Notes: generated by a model from the letters alone, not told the origin. A DNA stretch of 64,000 bases from Terriglobia bacterium (GCA_020073205.1 JAIQFR010000006.1:1-64000); one strand, 5' to 3'; counted from the first letter of the stretch, positions 26,663-36,268 are shown. A program made the numbers and translations.

Positions 26663-28433
26663 GCCTTCCTCCCTTCCGACGTTTGTCGGGCGGCGGCGCC
26701 TTCGACGCCCCCTTTCGCCTCGCGGCCAGCCAGTTCAGCAGGCGGTCGAGAGGCCAGGCGTTCAGCACGTCGTCGGACGTGCACCATCCCTTCCTCGCGA
26801 TCCCGACGCCGTAGCCGATGTCGGAAAGGCCGGCGACGTCGTGGGCGTCCGGGTTCACGCTCGTCTTCATTCCCCGCGCGAGGCCGTAGCGAAGCGCGGG
26901 AGGATCGAGATCGAGCCGCTGCGGGTGGGAGTTGATCTCCACCGCGACGCCTCGGTCCGCCGCGGCTTCGAGGATCCGGTGCAGCTCGAGGGGATACGGG
27001 TCGCGGTAGAGCAGGAGGCGGCCGGTGACGTGGCCGAGGGTGTCCACGAAGGGATTCGAGGCCGCCCGCAGCAGTCGCTCCGTCTGCTCCTCGGCGCCGA
27101 GATTGAACCGGCTGTGGACCGATGCGACCACGTACTCGAACGAGGCCAGGAACTCGTCGGGGAAGTCCAGGCTCCCGTCGGCGAGGATGTCCACCTCGAC
27201 CCCCTTCAGGATGCGCGGGCCGCCGGGTCGGGAGTTGAGGGCGTCGATCTCCGCCCACTGCTCCCGGAATCGCTCGGCCGACAGGCCGCCGGCGTAGGCC
27301 GCCGCCCGCGAGTGGTCGCACATCCCGAGGTAGGTCATCCCGAGGGCACGGGCCCCTTCGGCCATCTCCTCGAGGGTCGCGAGCCCGTCCGACCAGTTCG
27401 AGTGGCAGTGCAGTATGCCGTGGAGTTCGCCGCGCTCCACGAGGCGCGGGAGCCGCCCGGCCTCCGCGGCCTCGATCTCCCCCTGGTCCTCCCGCAGCTC
27501 GGGAGGGATCCACGGGAGACCGAGAGCGCCGTAGATCTCCGCCTCGTCCCGGCAGGCGACGGTGCCTCCGTCCGCGTCGCGGGTCAGCGCGTACTCGTTG
27601 AGCTTGAGCCCCAGCCTCTGGGCCCTCCCGCGGAGCGCGATGTTGTGCGCCTTGCTCCCCGTGAAGTACGCCAGCGCGAAGGGGAAGGAAGCGTCGGGCA
27701 CCACCCGAAGATCGGCGGTGGGACCGGCGGCGAGGCGAACGCTGCACTTGGTCGGGCCGCGCCCCGTCACCTCGAGGACGCCGGGGTCCGCCGCGAAGGC
27801 CTCCATCACCGGGGCCGAGTCCGCGGCCGCCGCCACGACGTCGATGTCCTTCGAGGTCTCGCACCGCCGCCTCACCGACCCCGCCGTCTCCGCCCGGATC
27901 ACGCCGGGGGCGGCGCGGACCGCCGCCAGGAGCCGGCCGGCCTCCGGCCGGACCACGGGCTGGAGGAACCTGCCCGCGTGCACCCTGAGCCGCTCGATCC
28001 CGTCGAGGATCTTCCGCTCGGACGCCTCGCCGAATCCGGGAAGGTCCCTGAGGCGTCCCCGGCGGCACGCGTCCTCGAGCTCGTCGAGCGTCGCGATGCC
28101 GAGCGTGATGTGGATCGCCCGCGCCTTCTTCGGGCCGAGCCCGGGGATCCCGAGCCACAGGAGCATCCCCGGCGGGACCTGCCCGCGGAGCGATTCGAGG
28201 TAGGGCAGCGAGCCGGTCCGGGTCAGTGCCGAGATCTTCTCCACGAGGGCCGGACCGATCCCCTTCAGCCTCGCGATCTCGCCCGTGGCCACGAGGTCCC
28301 CTAGGTCCGCGTCGAGCCCGCGCACGAGCCGCGCCGCGTTCCCGTACGCCCGGCCCTTGAACGGGTTCTCGCCGAGGAGGTCGAGCAGGAGCGCGATCTC
28401 GTCGAGGGCGTCGGCGACGCCGGCCCGGTCCAT
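26646..28433 (-). CDS. polX: family X DNA polymerase with PHP exonuclease domain
   Basis: This 595-residue protein has the bacterial PolX layout. An N-terminal HhH 8-kDa-like region (FKGRAYGNAARLVRGL, GIPGLGPKKARAIHITLG) is followed by the nucleotidyltransferase palm (KDIDVVAAA and the later Asp of TADLRVVPDASF), with YFTGSKAHNIALRGRAQRLG after it. A C-terminal PHP domain carries metal-binding residues (HCHSNWSDG, YLGMCDHSRAAAYAGGL, GVEVDIL, NPDAHD). It fills short gaps and removes 3' ends in base excision repair. It lies 3 bp after the RibD-like gene and overlaps nth. Confidence 0.95.
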   Translation of the reverse strand: MDRAGVADALDEIALLLDLLGENPFKGRAYGNAARLVRGLDADLGDLVATGEIARLKGIGPALVEKISALTRTGSLPYLESLRGQVPPGMLLWLGIPGLGPKKARAIHITLGIATLDELEDACRRGRLRDLPGFGEASERKILDGIERLRVHAGRFLQPVVRPEAGRLLAAVRAAPGVIRAETAGSVRRRCETSKDIDVVAAAADSAPVMEAFAADPGVLEVTGRGPTKCSVRLAAGPTADLRVVPDASFPFALAYFTGSKAHNIALRGRAQRLGLKLNEYALTRDADGGTVACRDEAEIYGALGLPWIPPELREDQGEIEAAEAGRLPRLVERGELHGILHCHSNWSDGLATLEEMAEGARALGMTYLGMCDHSRAAAYAGGLSAERFREQWAEIDALNSRPGGPRILKGVEVDILADGSLDFPDEFLASFEYVVASVHSRFNLGAEEQTERLLRAASNPFVDTLGHVTGRLLLYRDPYPLELHRILEAAADRGVAVEINSHPQRLDLDPPALRYGLARGMKTSVNPDAHDVAGLSDIGYGVGIARKGWCTSDDVLNAWPLDRLLNWLAARRKGASKAPPPDKRRKGGRHGAGT

Positions 28434-28436
28434 CGC

Positions 28437-29117
28437 TCAGCGCTCGACCGCCCAGCGAAGGTAGACCTCGTCGCCGTGGCGCTCCAGGCTCACGAGTCGG
28501 AGCCGACGCCGGGCGTCCATCCCGAACCCCTCCCCCTCGAGGAGCGTCGGCGCGAGGCTCCCGCCCAGGAGGCTCGGAGCGACGGTCACGTACAGCTCGT
28601 CCACGAGATCGGCCGCGACGAACCCCCAATTCAGTTCGCCGCCCCCCTCGACCAGCAGGCGCCCGACCCCGCGCCGCGTAAGACGGCGGAGCAGCTCGAC
28701 GAGGTCCACGCGCCCGCGCCCGAGGCTCCAAACCTCCGCGCGCTCCGCGAGGACCGCGACCCGGTCGGCGGGCGCCTCCTCCACCGTGGCGACGATCCGT
28801 CCCGCCGCGTGCCGGTCGCGGAAGAACCGGCTCATCGGGTCGAGCCCGGCGCTGGCGGTGACGACGACGTTCAGGAGACCGTCGGGCTTCCCCAGGGAGC
28901 GGCGGTGGGCCGCCATCTCGGGGTCTCGGACGTGGAGCGGGGGATCGTCCGCCCTCAGGGTCCCGGCTCCGACCAGGACCGCGTCGGATTCCGCCCGGAG
29001 CCTGTCCATGGTCTTCCGGTCGAGCGCGGAGGTGAAGGTAGGGTATTCCCGCGCGGCCGACGTGATCTTCCCGTCGGCCGTCATCGCCATGTTCAGGGTC
29101 ACGTACGGGCGATCCAA
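28437..29117 (-). CDS. RibD C-terminal-type pyrimidine reductase
   Basis: This 226-residue stand-alone reductase has the RibD_C/DHFR-like fold: [34 protein letters not shown] and the NADPH-binding [14 protein letters not shown]. The first motif and VRDPE context match 2,5-diamino-6-ribosylamino-pyrimidinone 5'-phosphate reductases of riboflavin synthesis. The deaminase half of RibD is missing and no other rib genes are nearby, so the substrate is inferred only. TTG at 29117 behind GGGGGAG is the start. Confidence 0.88.
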   Translation of the reverse strand: MDRPYVTLNMAMTADGKITSAAREYPTFTSALDRKTMDRLRAESDAVLVGAGTLRADDPPLHVRDPEMAAHRRSLGKPDGLLNVVVTASAGLDPMSRFFRDRHAAGRIVATVEEAPADRVAVLAERAEVWSLGRGRVDLVELLRRLTRRGVGRLLVEGGGELNWGFVAADLVDELYVTVAPSLLGGSLAPTLLEGEGFGMDARRRLRLVSLERHGDEVYLRWAVER

Positions 29118-29148
29118 CGTCTCCCCCGGAGCCGTAGCATTCTACTCC

Positions 29149-29179
29149 TTGAAACACCGCGCCGATTCGGGCGTAATGA
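29149..29179 (+). promoter_or_regulatory. weak candidate promoter of the M16 protease gene
   Basis: TTGAAA (29149-29154) and TAATGA (29174-29179) lie 19 bp apart in the divergent gap upstream of the protease. The spacing is long for sigma-70, so this is tentative. Confidence 0.25.
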
Positions 29180-29245
29180 AGCTCCCGGAATCCGGGTGAG
29201 CGGACGGAAGGTCTCGTGCGCCCGCCCGGTCCCATGGAGGATTCG

Positions 29246-32008
29246 ATGCTCTTGCGCAAATCGAGCGTGGTGGTCCTGCTGATTCTCGTCGTCGCGGCCG
29301 CGCCCTCCCTCGCGGCGCCCGCCCCCGACGCCGGGAAGGGCCTGGCGGCCTCGATCGACATCCCGTACCAGAAGTTCGTCCTGCCGAACGGCCTGACCTT
29401 GCTCGTCCACGAGGACCACAAGGCGCCGATCGTGGCGGTGAACGTCTGGTACCACGTGGGGTCGAAGAACGAGAAGCCCGGCCGGACCGGCTTCGCGCAC
29501 CTCTTCGAGCACCTGATGTTCAACGGGAGCGAGAACTTCAACGACGACTACTTCAAGGTGCTGGAGAGGATCGGCGCGACCGACCTCAACGGGACGACCA
29601 ACGAGGACCGGACCGACTACTTCCAGAACGTCCCGACCTCCGCCCTCGACACCGTGCTCTGGATGGAATCGGACCGCATGGGACACCTCGTCGGCGCCAT
29701 CAACCAGGGGCGGCTCGACGAGCAGCGGGGAGTCGTCCAGAACGAGAAGCGGCAGGGGGACAACGAGCCGTACAGCCTCAGCGAGGAGGCGATCGACAAG
29801 GCCTGCTTCCCCGCCGGCCACCCGTACTCCTGGACGGTCATCGGGTCGATGGAGGACCTCCAGGCGGCAAAGCTCGAGGACGTGCACGAGTGGTTCCGGT
29901 CGTACTACGGGGCGGCCAACGCGGTGCTCGTCGTCGCGGGGGACATCGACGCCAAGACGGCGAAGGAGAAGGTGGAGAGGTACTTCGGGGACATCCCGTC
30001 CGGTCCCCCGGTCTCGCGGCCCACGGCCTGGATCGCCAAGCGCGAAGGAGAGCAGCGGCAGGTCGCGCAGGACCGCGTGCCGCAGTCCCGGATCTACAAG
30101 GTCTGGAACGTGCCGGCGATCGCGTCGGCGGACGACGACCACCTCGACCTGGCGGGCCGGGTGCTCGCGTCGGGCAAGAGCTCCCGGCTCTACAAGCGCC
30201 TCGTGTACGACGACCAGATCGCGACCAACGTCCGGGCGTTCCTCGACCGGCGGGAGATAGCGGGATTGTTCGAGATCGTGGCCACCGCGAGGCCCGGCGT
30301 CGAACTCGCGAAGGTCGAGAAGGCGGTGGACGAGGAGCTCTCCCGCTTCCTGAAGGAAGGGCCGACCCCCGACGAGCTGCGGCGCGCGAAGACCGAGCGG
30401 ATCTCGGGATTCGTGCGCGGGGTCGAGCGGATCGGCGGGTTCGGCGGAAAGTCCGACGTGCTCGCCATGAGCCAGGTCTACGAGGGGAACCCCGAAGCCT
30501 ACAAGACCCATCTCGCGCGGAGCGAGGCGGCCTCGACGGGCGACGTGCGCGAGACCGCGGCGCGGTGGCTCTCGGACGGGGCCTACGTGCTCGAGATCCA
30601 CCCGTACCCCGAGTTCGCGACGTCGAAGTCGACGGTGGACCGCACGAAGGTCCCGGAGCCGGGCACCCCGCCGGACGCGTCGTTCCCCGAGATGAAGAAG
30701 GTCACGCTGTCCAACGGGCTGAAGCTGATCGTGGCGGAGCGCCACGCGATCCCGGTGGTGGGCGTGAGCTTGATCCTGGATGCGGGGTACGCGTCCGACA
30801 GCTTCTCCGTCCCGGGGCTCGCGTCGCTCGCGATGGGGATGCTCGACGAGGGGACGAAGACCCGCGACGCCATCGGGATCAGCGACGAGCTGGCCTCCCT
30901 CGGCGCCGAGCTCGGCACCGGCTCCGACCTCGACACGTCGACCGTGTCCCTGTCGGCGCTCGACGCGAACCTCGACGCGTCCCTGGCGATCTTCGGTGAC
31001 GTGATCCTGAACCCGTCGTTCCCCCAGGCCGACCTCGACCGGCTGAAGAAGCAGCAGATCGCCCGGATCCAACGGGAGAAGGTCCAGCCCACCAGCATGG
31101 CGCTCAGGGTGTTCCCCCGGCTGCTGTTCGGCCCGGACCACGCGTACGGCATGCCGTTCACCGGGTCCGGCTTCGAGAAGACGGTGAGCGCGATCACCCG
31201 GGACGAGCTGGTGAAGTTCCACTCCACCTGGTTCAAGCCGAGCCACGCGACCCTGGTGGTGGTCGGCGACACGACCCTGGCCGAGATCCTGCCGAAGCTC
31301 GAGGCGCTCTTCAAGGACTGGAAGCCCGGGGACGTACCGAAGAAGAACCTCAGGGAAGTCAAGCAGCAGCCCAAGCAGGTGATCTACCTGATCGACCGGC
31401 CGGGCTCCGTCCAGTCCATGGTCATCGCGGGCCACGTGGCCCCGCCCAAGGCGAACCCCGACGAGATCGCCATCGATGCGCTGAACTGGGTGCTGGGCGG
31501 CAGCTTCATCTCGCGGATCAACATGAACATCCGCGAGGACAAACACTGGAGCTACGGCGCGTCGAGCTTCGTGGTCGAGGCGTCCGGCCAGAGGCCGTTC
31601 GTGGTCTTCACCTCGGTGCAATCGGACAAGACGAAGGAGACCCTGGCGGAGATCGCGAAGGAAGTCAGGGGACCCATCGGCGCCCGCCCGCTGACCGCCG
31701 TGGAGCTCGCGCAGGCCCAGAGCGGCCTGACCCTCGCGCTCCCGGGCTCCTGGGAGACCGCCAGAGCCGTCGGCGGCTCCATCGCGGAGCTGGTGCGGTT
31801 CGGTCTCCCGGACGACTACTTCGCCACCTACGCGAAGAAAGTTCGCGCGCTCGGCGTCGCGGACGAGGCGACGGCGGCGGCCAAGCTCCTCCACCCCGAC
31901 AACATGGTCTGGGTGGTGGTGGGCGATCGGTCGAAGATCGAGGGCCCGATCCGGGAGCTCGGCTGGGGCGATCTCAAGCTGCTCGACGCCGACGGCAACC
32001 CGCTCTGA
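29246..32008 (+). CDS. secreted M16 family zinc protease (two-domain)
   Basis: ATG at 29246 is chosen because GGAGG lies 5 bases upstream and a signal peptide follows directly (SSVVVLLILVVAAAPSLA). The 920-residue product has two M16 (pitrilysin/insulinase) halves. The first holds the inverted zinc motif HLFEH (residues 85-89) and the distal Glu region (DEQRGVVQNEKRQ). The second half starts near residue 485 (KKVTLSNGLKLIVAERHAIP) and lacks HxxEH, so it should be the non-catalytic partner half. It is likely periplasmic and degrades peptides in a clamshell chamber. Confidence 0.95.
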   Translation: MLLRKSSVVVLLILVVAAAPSLAAPAPDAGKGLAASIDIPYQKFVLPNGLTLLVHEDHKAPIVAVNVWYHVGSKNEKPGRTGFAHLFEHLMFNGSENFNDDYFKVLERIGATDLNGTTNEDRTDYFQNVPTSALDTVLWMESDRMGHLVGAINQGRLDEQRGVVQNEKRQGDNEPYSLSEEAIDKACFPAGHPYSWTVIGSMEDLQAAKLEDVHEWFRSYYGAANAVLVVAGDIDAKTAKEKVERYFGDIPSGPPVSRPTAWIAKREGEQRQVAQDRVPQSRIYKVWNVPAIASADDDHLDLAGRVLASGKSSRLYKRLVYDDQIATNVRAFLDRREIAGLFEIVATARPGVELAKVEKAVDEELSRFLKEGPTPDELRRAKTERISGFVRGVERIGGFGGKSDVLAMSQVYEGNPEAYKTHLARSEAASTGDVRETAARWLSDGAYVLEIHPYPEFATSKSTVDRTKVPEPGTPPDASFPEMKKVTLSNGLKLIVAERHAIPVVGVSLILDAGYASDSFSVPGLASLAMGMLDEGTKTRDAIGISDELASLGAELGTGSDLDTSTVSLSALDANLDASLAIFGDVILNPSFPQADLDRLKKQQIARIQREKVQPTSMALRVFPRLLFGPDHAYGMPFTGSGFEKTVSAITRDELVKFHSTWFKPSHATLVVVGDTTLAEILPKLEALFKDWKPGDVPKKNLREVKQQPKQVIYLIDRPGSVQSMVIAGHVAPPKANPDEIAIDALNWVLGGSFISRINMNIREDKHWSYGASSFVVEASGQRPFVVFTSVQSDKTKETLAEIAKEVRGPIGARPLTAVELAQAQSGLTLALPGSWETARAVGGSIAELVRFGLPDDYFATYAKKVRALGVADEATAAAKLLHPDNMVWVVVGDRSKIEGPIRELGWGDLKLLDADGNPL

Positions 32009-32019
32009 CCGGCTTTCCC

Positions 32020-32057
32020 CGGCGCGCCCCGCCCCCTCGAAGGGTAGGGGCGCGCCG
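32020..32057. terminator. strong bidirectional hairpin between convergent genes
   Basis: CGGCGCGCCCC (32020-32030) is a perfect complement of GGGGCGCGCCG (32047-32057). The enclosed bases add a further short stem (CCCT against AGGG). It fills the gap between the M16 protease and O-methyltransferase stops. Confidence 0.65.
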
Positions 32058-32059
32058 TC

Positions 32060-32689
32060 TCACGACCTCACCGAGATCGTCACTCCGTCCCGGAGCGGGA
32101 CGAGCGCCGTGAAGAACTCCCCGGACCCGTACAGCTCCCCGGTCAGCCCCAGAATGCCCCGCACCGCGGCGGCGCGGGGCCGCTTCTCCATGACCTCGCC
32201 GTGCCAGAGCATGTTGTCCGACACGAGGAGACCTCCGCGGCGCAGCAGCCTGGCGGCCAGCGGCGCGACCTTCGGGTAGTCCGCCTTGTCGATGTCGTTG
32301 AGGATCAGGTCGAATGGCCCCCGCTCGCGCGCGGCGATCTTAAGGGCGTCGCCGACCTCGATCCGCACGCGGTTGAGGAGGCCGGCCCTCTTCAGGAACG
32401 ACTCCGCCTCCCGCGCCCGTTCGGGCGACCCCTCGGTGAGGACGACGAGCCCCTTCGGCCCCACCCCCTTCGCGAACCAGGTCGCGCTGTAGCCGAACCC
32501 GGATCCCAGCTCGAGCACGCGCCGCGCCCCCGTGGCGACCGTCAAGACCTGGAGGAGCCGGCCGACCTGGGGGCCGATGATCGGGAAGTCGCGCTCGGCG
32601 GCGAGCGCCTCCATCTCGCGCAGCACCGGGTCGTCGGTCGGAGCCAGGCCGCCGAGGTACCGGTTCACGCTGGGGTGGACGAGGTTCAT
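32060..32689 (-). CDS. SAM-dependent O-methyltransferase (COG4122 type)
   Basis: This 209-residue protein resembles caffeoyl-CoA/catechol O-methyltransferase-like enzymes: IIGPQVGRLLQVLTVATGAR, VLELGSGFGYSATWFAKGVG (SAM motif I), VVLTEGSPERAREAE, FDLILNDIDKADYPKVAPLA (metal-binding Asp) and GGLLVSDNMLWHGEV. The substrate is unknown. GGAGG lies 6 bases upstream of the ATG. Confidence 0.9.
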   Translation of the reverse strand: MNLVHPSVNRYLGGLAPTDDPVLREMEALAAERDFPIIGPQVGRLLQVLTVATGARRVLELGSGFGYSATWFAKGVGPKGLVVLTEGSPERAREAESFLKRAGLLNRVRIEVGDALKIAARERGPFDLILNDIDKADYPKVAPLAARLLRRGGLLVSDNMLWHGEVMEKRPRAAAVRGILGLTGELYGSGEFFTALVPLRDGVTISVRS

Positions 32690-32733
32690 GGGTGCCTCCG
32701 GGGGAAATCTGCACGCATCACGTCATGTTGCGA

Positions 32734-32894
32734 GCGGCGGATCCCTGCATTTCGAAGGGTACGTCTGGCGGACTCGATTGCCGCCGAGAGGTGGGCCGCT
32801 GGCTCGTAAGTGTTACGGCCATCGAGCTCGTCGCTGCCCTGTGGCAAGTCGAAGCCGACCCGAACAGACCCTTCGAAATGCAGGGATCCGCCGC
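32734..32894. repeat. 161-bp element bounded by perfect 26-bp inverted repeats
   Basis: The left arm 32734-32759 and right arm 32869-32894 are exact complements; the left arm begins GCGGCGGATCCCTGC and ends TTCGAAGGG. Similarity continues imperfectly outward (ATGTTGC against ATGGTTGC). The element lies in the divergent gap between the O-methyltransferase and HD genes. No transposase or clear target-site duplication is seen. It could be a MITE-like insertion, or a long RNA hairpin in the 5' leader of the HD gene. Confidence 0.85.
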
Positions 32895-32957
32895 AACCAT
32901 TGCGACCGTTTACGCTAACATGGCATGACGAGTCCGGCGAGCGGAGGGACCCAGGCG

Positions 32958-33545
32958 ATGAGCGAGCTGCCGACCAGGGACGAGGCGATGGCGCTGCTCC
33001 GGCAGTACACGGAGGGGCCGGGGCTCCTGAAGCACGCCCTCTCGGTGGAAGCGGCTCTCCGCGCGCACGCCAGGAGGCTCGGGCAGGACGAGCACGCCTG
33101 GGGGCTCGTAGGGCTCCTTCACGATTTCGACTACGAGCGGTGGCCCGACGCCGAGAACCACCCGTGGCGGGGGAGCGAGATCCTGGCGGAGCGCGGCTAC
33201 CCCGAGTGGTTCCGGCGCGCGGTCATGTCCCACGCCTCGTACACCGGGATCATGCGGGAGAGCGACCTCGAGAAGGCCCTCTTCGCCTGCGACGAGCTGT
33301 GCGGCTTCCTGACGGCCTGCACCCTCGTGACGCCGGCGAAGTCCCTCCACGACCTGAAGGTCTCCTCGGTGAGGAAGCGGATGAAGGACAAGGCGTTCGC
33401 CCGCGCGGTGAACCGCGACGAGATCGTCGAGGGAGCCTCCCTCGTCGGGATGGACCTCGACGCGCACGTCGCCTTCGTCCTCGACGCGATGCGGTCCGTC
33501 GCGACCGACCTGGGCCTGGCCGGGAGCGCTCCGCCCGCGGAATAG
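32958..33545 (+). CDS. HD-domain phosphohydrolase-like protein
   Basis: The product (195 residues from ATG 32958, with GGAGGG upstream; an ATG at 32925 is in frame but lacks a ribosome site) is a compact HD protein. The metal-binding pair lies in GLVGLLHDFDYERWP, with an upstream His in LLKHALSVEAALRAHAR and downstream residues in AVMSHASYTG and FACDELCGFL. It probably hydrolyses a phosphoester; the substrate is unknown. The aminotransferase gene follows after 10 bp. Confidence 0.88.
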   Translation: MSELPTRDEAMALLRQYTEGPGLLKHALSVEAALRAHARRLGQDEHAWGLVGLLHDFDYERWPDAENHPWRGSEILAERGYPEWFRRAVMSHASYTGIMRESDLEKALFACDELCGFLTACTLVTPAKSLHDLKVSSVRKRMKDKAFARAVNRDEIVEGASLVGMDLDAHVAFVLDAMRSVATDLGLAGSAPPAE

Positions 33546-33555
33546 GAGCCGTCCG

Positions 33556-34722
33556 ATGGACGAGCGCCGGATCCGAGACCTGTTTCCCGAGACCCCCGGG
33601 CTCGTCTACCTCAACGCCGCGGCGGCCGGGCTCCTGCCGAACGCCGTGATTGAGGCTGTCGGCGCTGCGATCCGCCGGCACGCGGAGCGCGGGGTCCTGT
33701 CCGTCCCGGAGGACTTCAGGGCGATCGCCGCGGCGCGCGACGCGCTCGCGCGGCTCATCGGGGGACGCCCCGAGGACATCGCCTTCGTCCTCAATACCGC
33801 GGAGGGGATCGCGCGGATCGCCGCGGGGCTCGATTGGCGGCCCGGGGACGAGGTGGTGCTCGGCGACCTCGAGTTCCCGGCCAACGTGTACCCGTGGGCG
33901 GCGCAGGCCGACCGCGGGGTTCGAATCCGCCTGGTCGCCTCGGAAGGCGGGCGCCTCGAAGCGGAGCGCTTGATCGGCGCGATGGGGCCTCGGACGCGCG
34001 TCCTCGCGGTGTCCCAGGTCCAGTTCTCGAGCGGCTACCGGATGGACCTCGAGACCCTTGGCCGGGCGGCGGCCGAGCGCGGCGTCCTCTTCTGCGTCGA
34101 CGCGATCCAGGGGCTCGGCGTCCTTCCCCTGGACGTCCGCGCCCTCAAGATCGGGGCGCTTGCGGGGGACGGCAGGAAGTGGCTCATGGCGCCGAGCGGC
34201 ACGGGATACCTCTACGTCGCGCCGGAGTGGGTGGAGCGGATCGGCGCACGCGCGATCGGGGCGGTGTCGGTCAGGAACGGCCTCGATTTCATGCAGTTCC
34301 TGAGGATGCCCGACGGGGAAGGCCGGATCGACTTCCGCCCGCTCCTCCGCGAAGGGGCGGGACGCTACGAGGCCGGGTACTACAACGCCCCGGGGCTCGC
34401 GGGGCTCGCCGCCGCGCTCTCGACCGGGGAGGCGATCGGGCTAGAGACGATCCTCGATCGGGTCACCTCGCTCGTGGCCCGGCTCGCCGACGGCCTTAGG
34501 GCGCGCGGTCTCGCGGTGCACGGTCCGCGGAACGCGGCGGAGCGCGCGGGGATCGTGACCTTCGAGGTCCCGGGTGACGCGCACGTGTGGCTGAAGCAGC
34601 TCGAGGAAGACGGGTTCGCCCTCGCCCTCAGGGACGGGCGGATCCGCGTCTCGCCTCACGTCTACAACACGGAGGACGACATCGACGGGCTGCTTAAGCG
34701 CCTCTCGTCGCTCCGGGGGTGA
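33556..34722 (+). CDS. class V aminotransferase (cysteine desulfurase-like)
   Basis: This 388-residue PLP-dependent fold-type I enzyme starts at ATG 33556 behind AGGAG. FCVDAIQGLGVLPLDV supplies the Asp that contacts the PLP ring, and GALAGDGRKWLMAPSGTGYL supplies the Schiff-base Lys. The N-terminus (VYLNAAAAGLLPNAVIEAVG) matches the isc/csd/kynureninase superfamily. The active Cys loop of NifS/IscS is not evident, so it may be a selenocysteine lyase-like or other class V member. Its TGA overlaps a GTG of the permease frame. Confidence 0.9.
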   Translation: MDERRIRDLFPETPGLVYLNAAAAGLLPNAVIEAVGAAIRRHAERGVLSVPEDFRAIAAARDALARLIGGRPEDIAFVLNTAEGIARIAAGLDWRPGDEVVLGDLEFPANVYPWAAQADRGVRIRLVASEGGRLEAERLIGAMGPRTRVLAVSQVQFSSGYRMDLETLGRAAAERGVLFCVDAIQGLGVLPLDVRALKIGALAGDGRKWLMAPSGTGYLYVAPEWVERIGARAIGAVSVRNGLDFMQFLRMPDGEGRIDFRPLLREGAGRYEAGYYNAPGLAGLAAALSTGEAIGLETILDRVTSLVARLADGLRARGLAVHGPRNAAERAGIVTFEVPGDAHVWLKQLEEDGFALALRDGRIRVSPHVYNTEDDIDGLLKRLSSLRG

Positions 34723-34727
34723 CGGCC

Positions 34728-36050
34728 ATGCTCGAGAAGCTCTTCCACCTTACGGAGAGCGGGACCACCGTGAGGACCGAGGTCCTCGGCGGCGTGACCA
34801 CGTTCATGACCATGGCGTACATCGTGTTCGTCAACCCGTCGGTCCTCTCCCAGGCCGGGATGGACTTCGGCGCGGTGATGACCGCCACCTGCCTCTCGGC
34901 CTGCGCCGCGACCTGGGTGATGGGCCTCCTGGCGAACTACCCGATCGCGATGGCGCCCGCGATGGGGGAGAACTTCTTCTTCCTCACGGTCGTCGTGGGA
35001 ATGGGCGTGCCGTGGCAGGTGGTGCTCGCCGCGGTGTTCATCTCCGGGATCGCGTTCTTCCTCCTCACCTTCCTGCGGGTCCGGGAGCTGATCATCGACG
35101 CGGTGCCGGGGAGCTTGAAGCACGCCATCGCCGCCGGCATCGGGCTGTTCATCGCGTTCATCGGCCTGATCAACGCGGGTATCGTCGAGAGGCCGTCAGG
35201 GGGCGGCATCCTTCACCTCGCGAGCCTCGGCCGCCTCCCGACCCTGGTGGCCTGCGCCGGCCTCCTCGTGACCGTGGTGCTGATGGCGAGGCGCGTGCGC
35301 GGCGCGATCCTGCTGGGGATCGTCGCGGCCACGCTCCTCGCCTGGGCGACCGGGCTCGTGAGGTGGCAGGGGCTGTTCGCGGCGCCCCCGTCGCTCGCGC
35401 CGACGTTCTTCAAGTTCGACCTCCGCGCGGCGCTCGATCCGCGGATGATCCACGTGGTGGTCCTGTTCCTGTTCATGGCGGTCTTCGACGCCATCGGGAC
35501 CCTGATCGGCATCGGCGAGCAGGCCGGCTTCCTCCGCGACGGAAAGCTCCCGCGGGCGACGAAGGCGCTCATGGCCGACTCGTCGGGCACCGTGCTCGGG
35601 TCGCTCCTCGGCACCTCCACGGTGACTGCCTACATCGAGAGCGCGACCGGGGTCGAGGCGGGGGCGCGGACCGGTCTCGCGAACATGGTGACCGGCGCGC
35701 TGTTCCTCGTCGCGTTGTTCACGGCGCCGCTGGTGCGGATGGTGGGCGGAGGAGTTCCCGTGCAGGGAGGGGTGGTGCTTCAGCCCCTCACCGCGCCGGC
35801 CCTGATCGTGGTGGGCAGCCTGATGGCGCGGAACCTAATCAGGGTCGATTGGAAGGACATCACCGAGTCGTTCCCGGCGTTCCTCGTGCTGGTGGGGATC
35901 CCGTTCACCTGGTCAATCGCCGACGGCATCGCGTTCGGCTTCATCGCGTACCCGGCGCTCAAGCTCCTGTCAGGTCGTCCGAGGGAAGCGTCGTGGCTCG
36001 TGTACGCGCTGGGTGGGTTGTTCGTGCTGAGGTATGCGTTGATTAGGTGA
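34728..36050 (+). CDS. NCS2/AzgA-type purine permease
   Basis: This protein of about 440 residues has 12-14 hydrophobic segments and AzgA-family motifs: TEVLGGVTTFMTMAYIVFVN, NYPIAMAPAMGENFFF, ADSSGTVLGSLLGTSTVTAY and ESATGVEAGARTGLANMVTG. It imports adenine, guanine or hypoxanthine by proton symport. The start is taken as ATG 34728; the GTG at 34719, overlapping the previous stop, is an alternative. Confidence 0.93.
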   Translation: MLEKLFHLTESGTTVRTEVLGGVTTFMTMAYIVFVNPSVLSQAGMDFGAVMTATCLSACAATWVMGLLANYPIAMAPAMGENFFFLTVVVGMGVPWQVVLAAVFISGIAFFLLTFLRVRELIIDAVPGSLKHAIAAGIGLFIAFIGLINAGIVERPSGGGILHLASLGRLPTLVACAGLLVTVVLMARRVRGAILLGIVAATLLAWATGLVRWQGLFAAPPSLAPTFFKFDLRAALDPRMIHVVVLFLFMAVFDAIGTLIGIGEQAGFLRDGKLPRATKALMADSSGTVLGSLLGTSTVTAYIESATGVEAGARTGLANMVTGALFLVALFTAPLVRMVGGGVPVQGGVVLQPLTAPALIVVGSLMARNLIRVDWKDITESFPAFLVLVGIPFTWSIADGIAFGFIAYPALKLLSGRPREASWLVYALGGLFVLRYALIR

Positions 36051-36061
36051 GCGGAAGGTCG

Positions 36062-36268
36062 TTAACTCGACCGGCGTTCACGGCCTGTACGAAGCTCCCA
36101 CGGCCTGCGGCTCTCGCGCCCACAGCTCGCGACGATCTCGCTCGCCATCCTCTGGAGGCGCACCAGGATTTGCAGCTTCTCCTCGATCGACAGGCAGCGG
36201 ACCTGTTCGCGCCGCCGTCGTTTGGCGGCAAAGACGGCCTTCGCGATCTCGGCTGGTCGTTCAAGCAC
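36062..36268 (-). CDS. small basic protein, unknown
   Basis: This 68-residue product starts with GTG. It is helical and charged: IAKAVFAAKRRRREQVRCLS, then IEEKLQILVRLQRMASEIV. I recall similar short proteins recurring next to small accessory genes in many bacteria, but no function is established to my knowledge. It overlaps the end of another small leftward frame by 8 bp. A toxin-antitoxin-like unit is possible but unproven. It opens the lower-GC accessory region. Confidence 0.5.
   Translation of the reverse strand: MLERPAEIAKAVFAAKRRRREQVRCLSIEEKLQILVRLQRMASEIVASCGRESRRPWELRTGRERRSS

Noticed and set aside
29099-31894. 931-residue open frame on the - strand
   Set aside because: It is the mirror of the M16 protease gene, whose zinc motif, signal peptide and ribosome site are clear.
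32692-32928. Short frames inside the inverted-repeat element
   Set aside because: They follow from the palindromic arms being read on both strands and have no ribosome sites.
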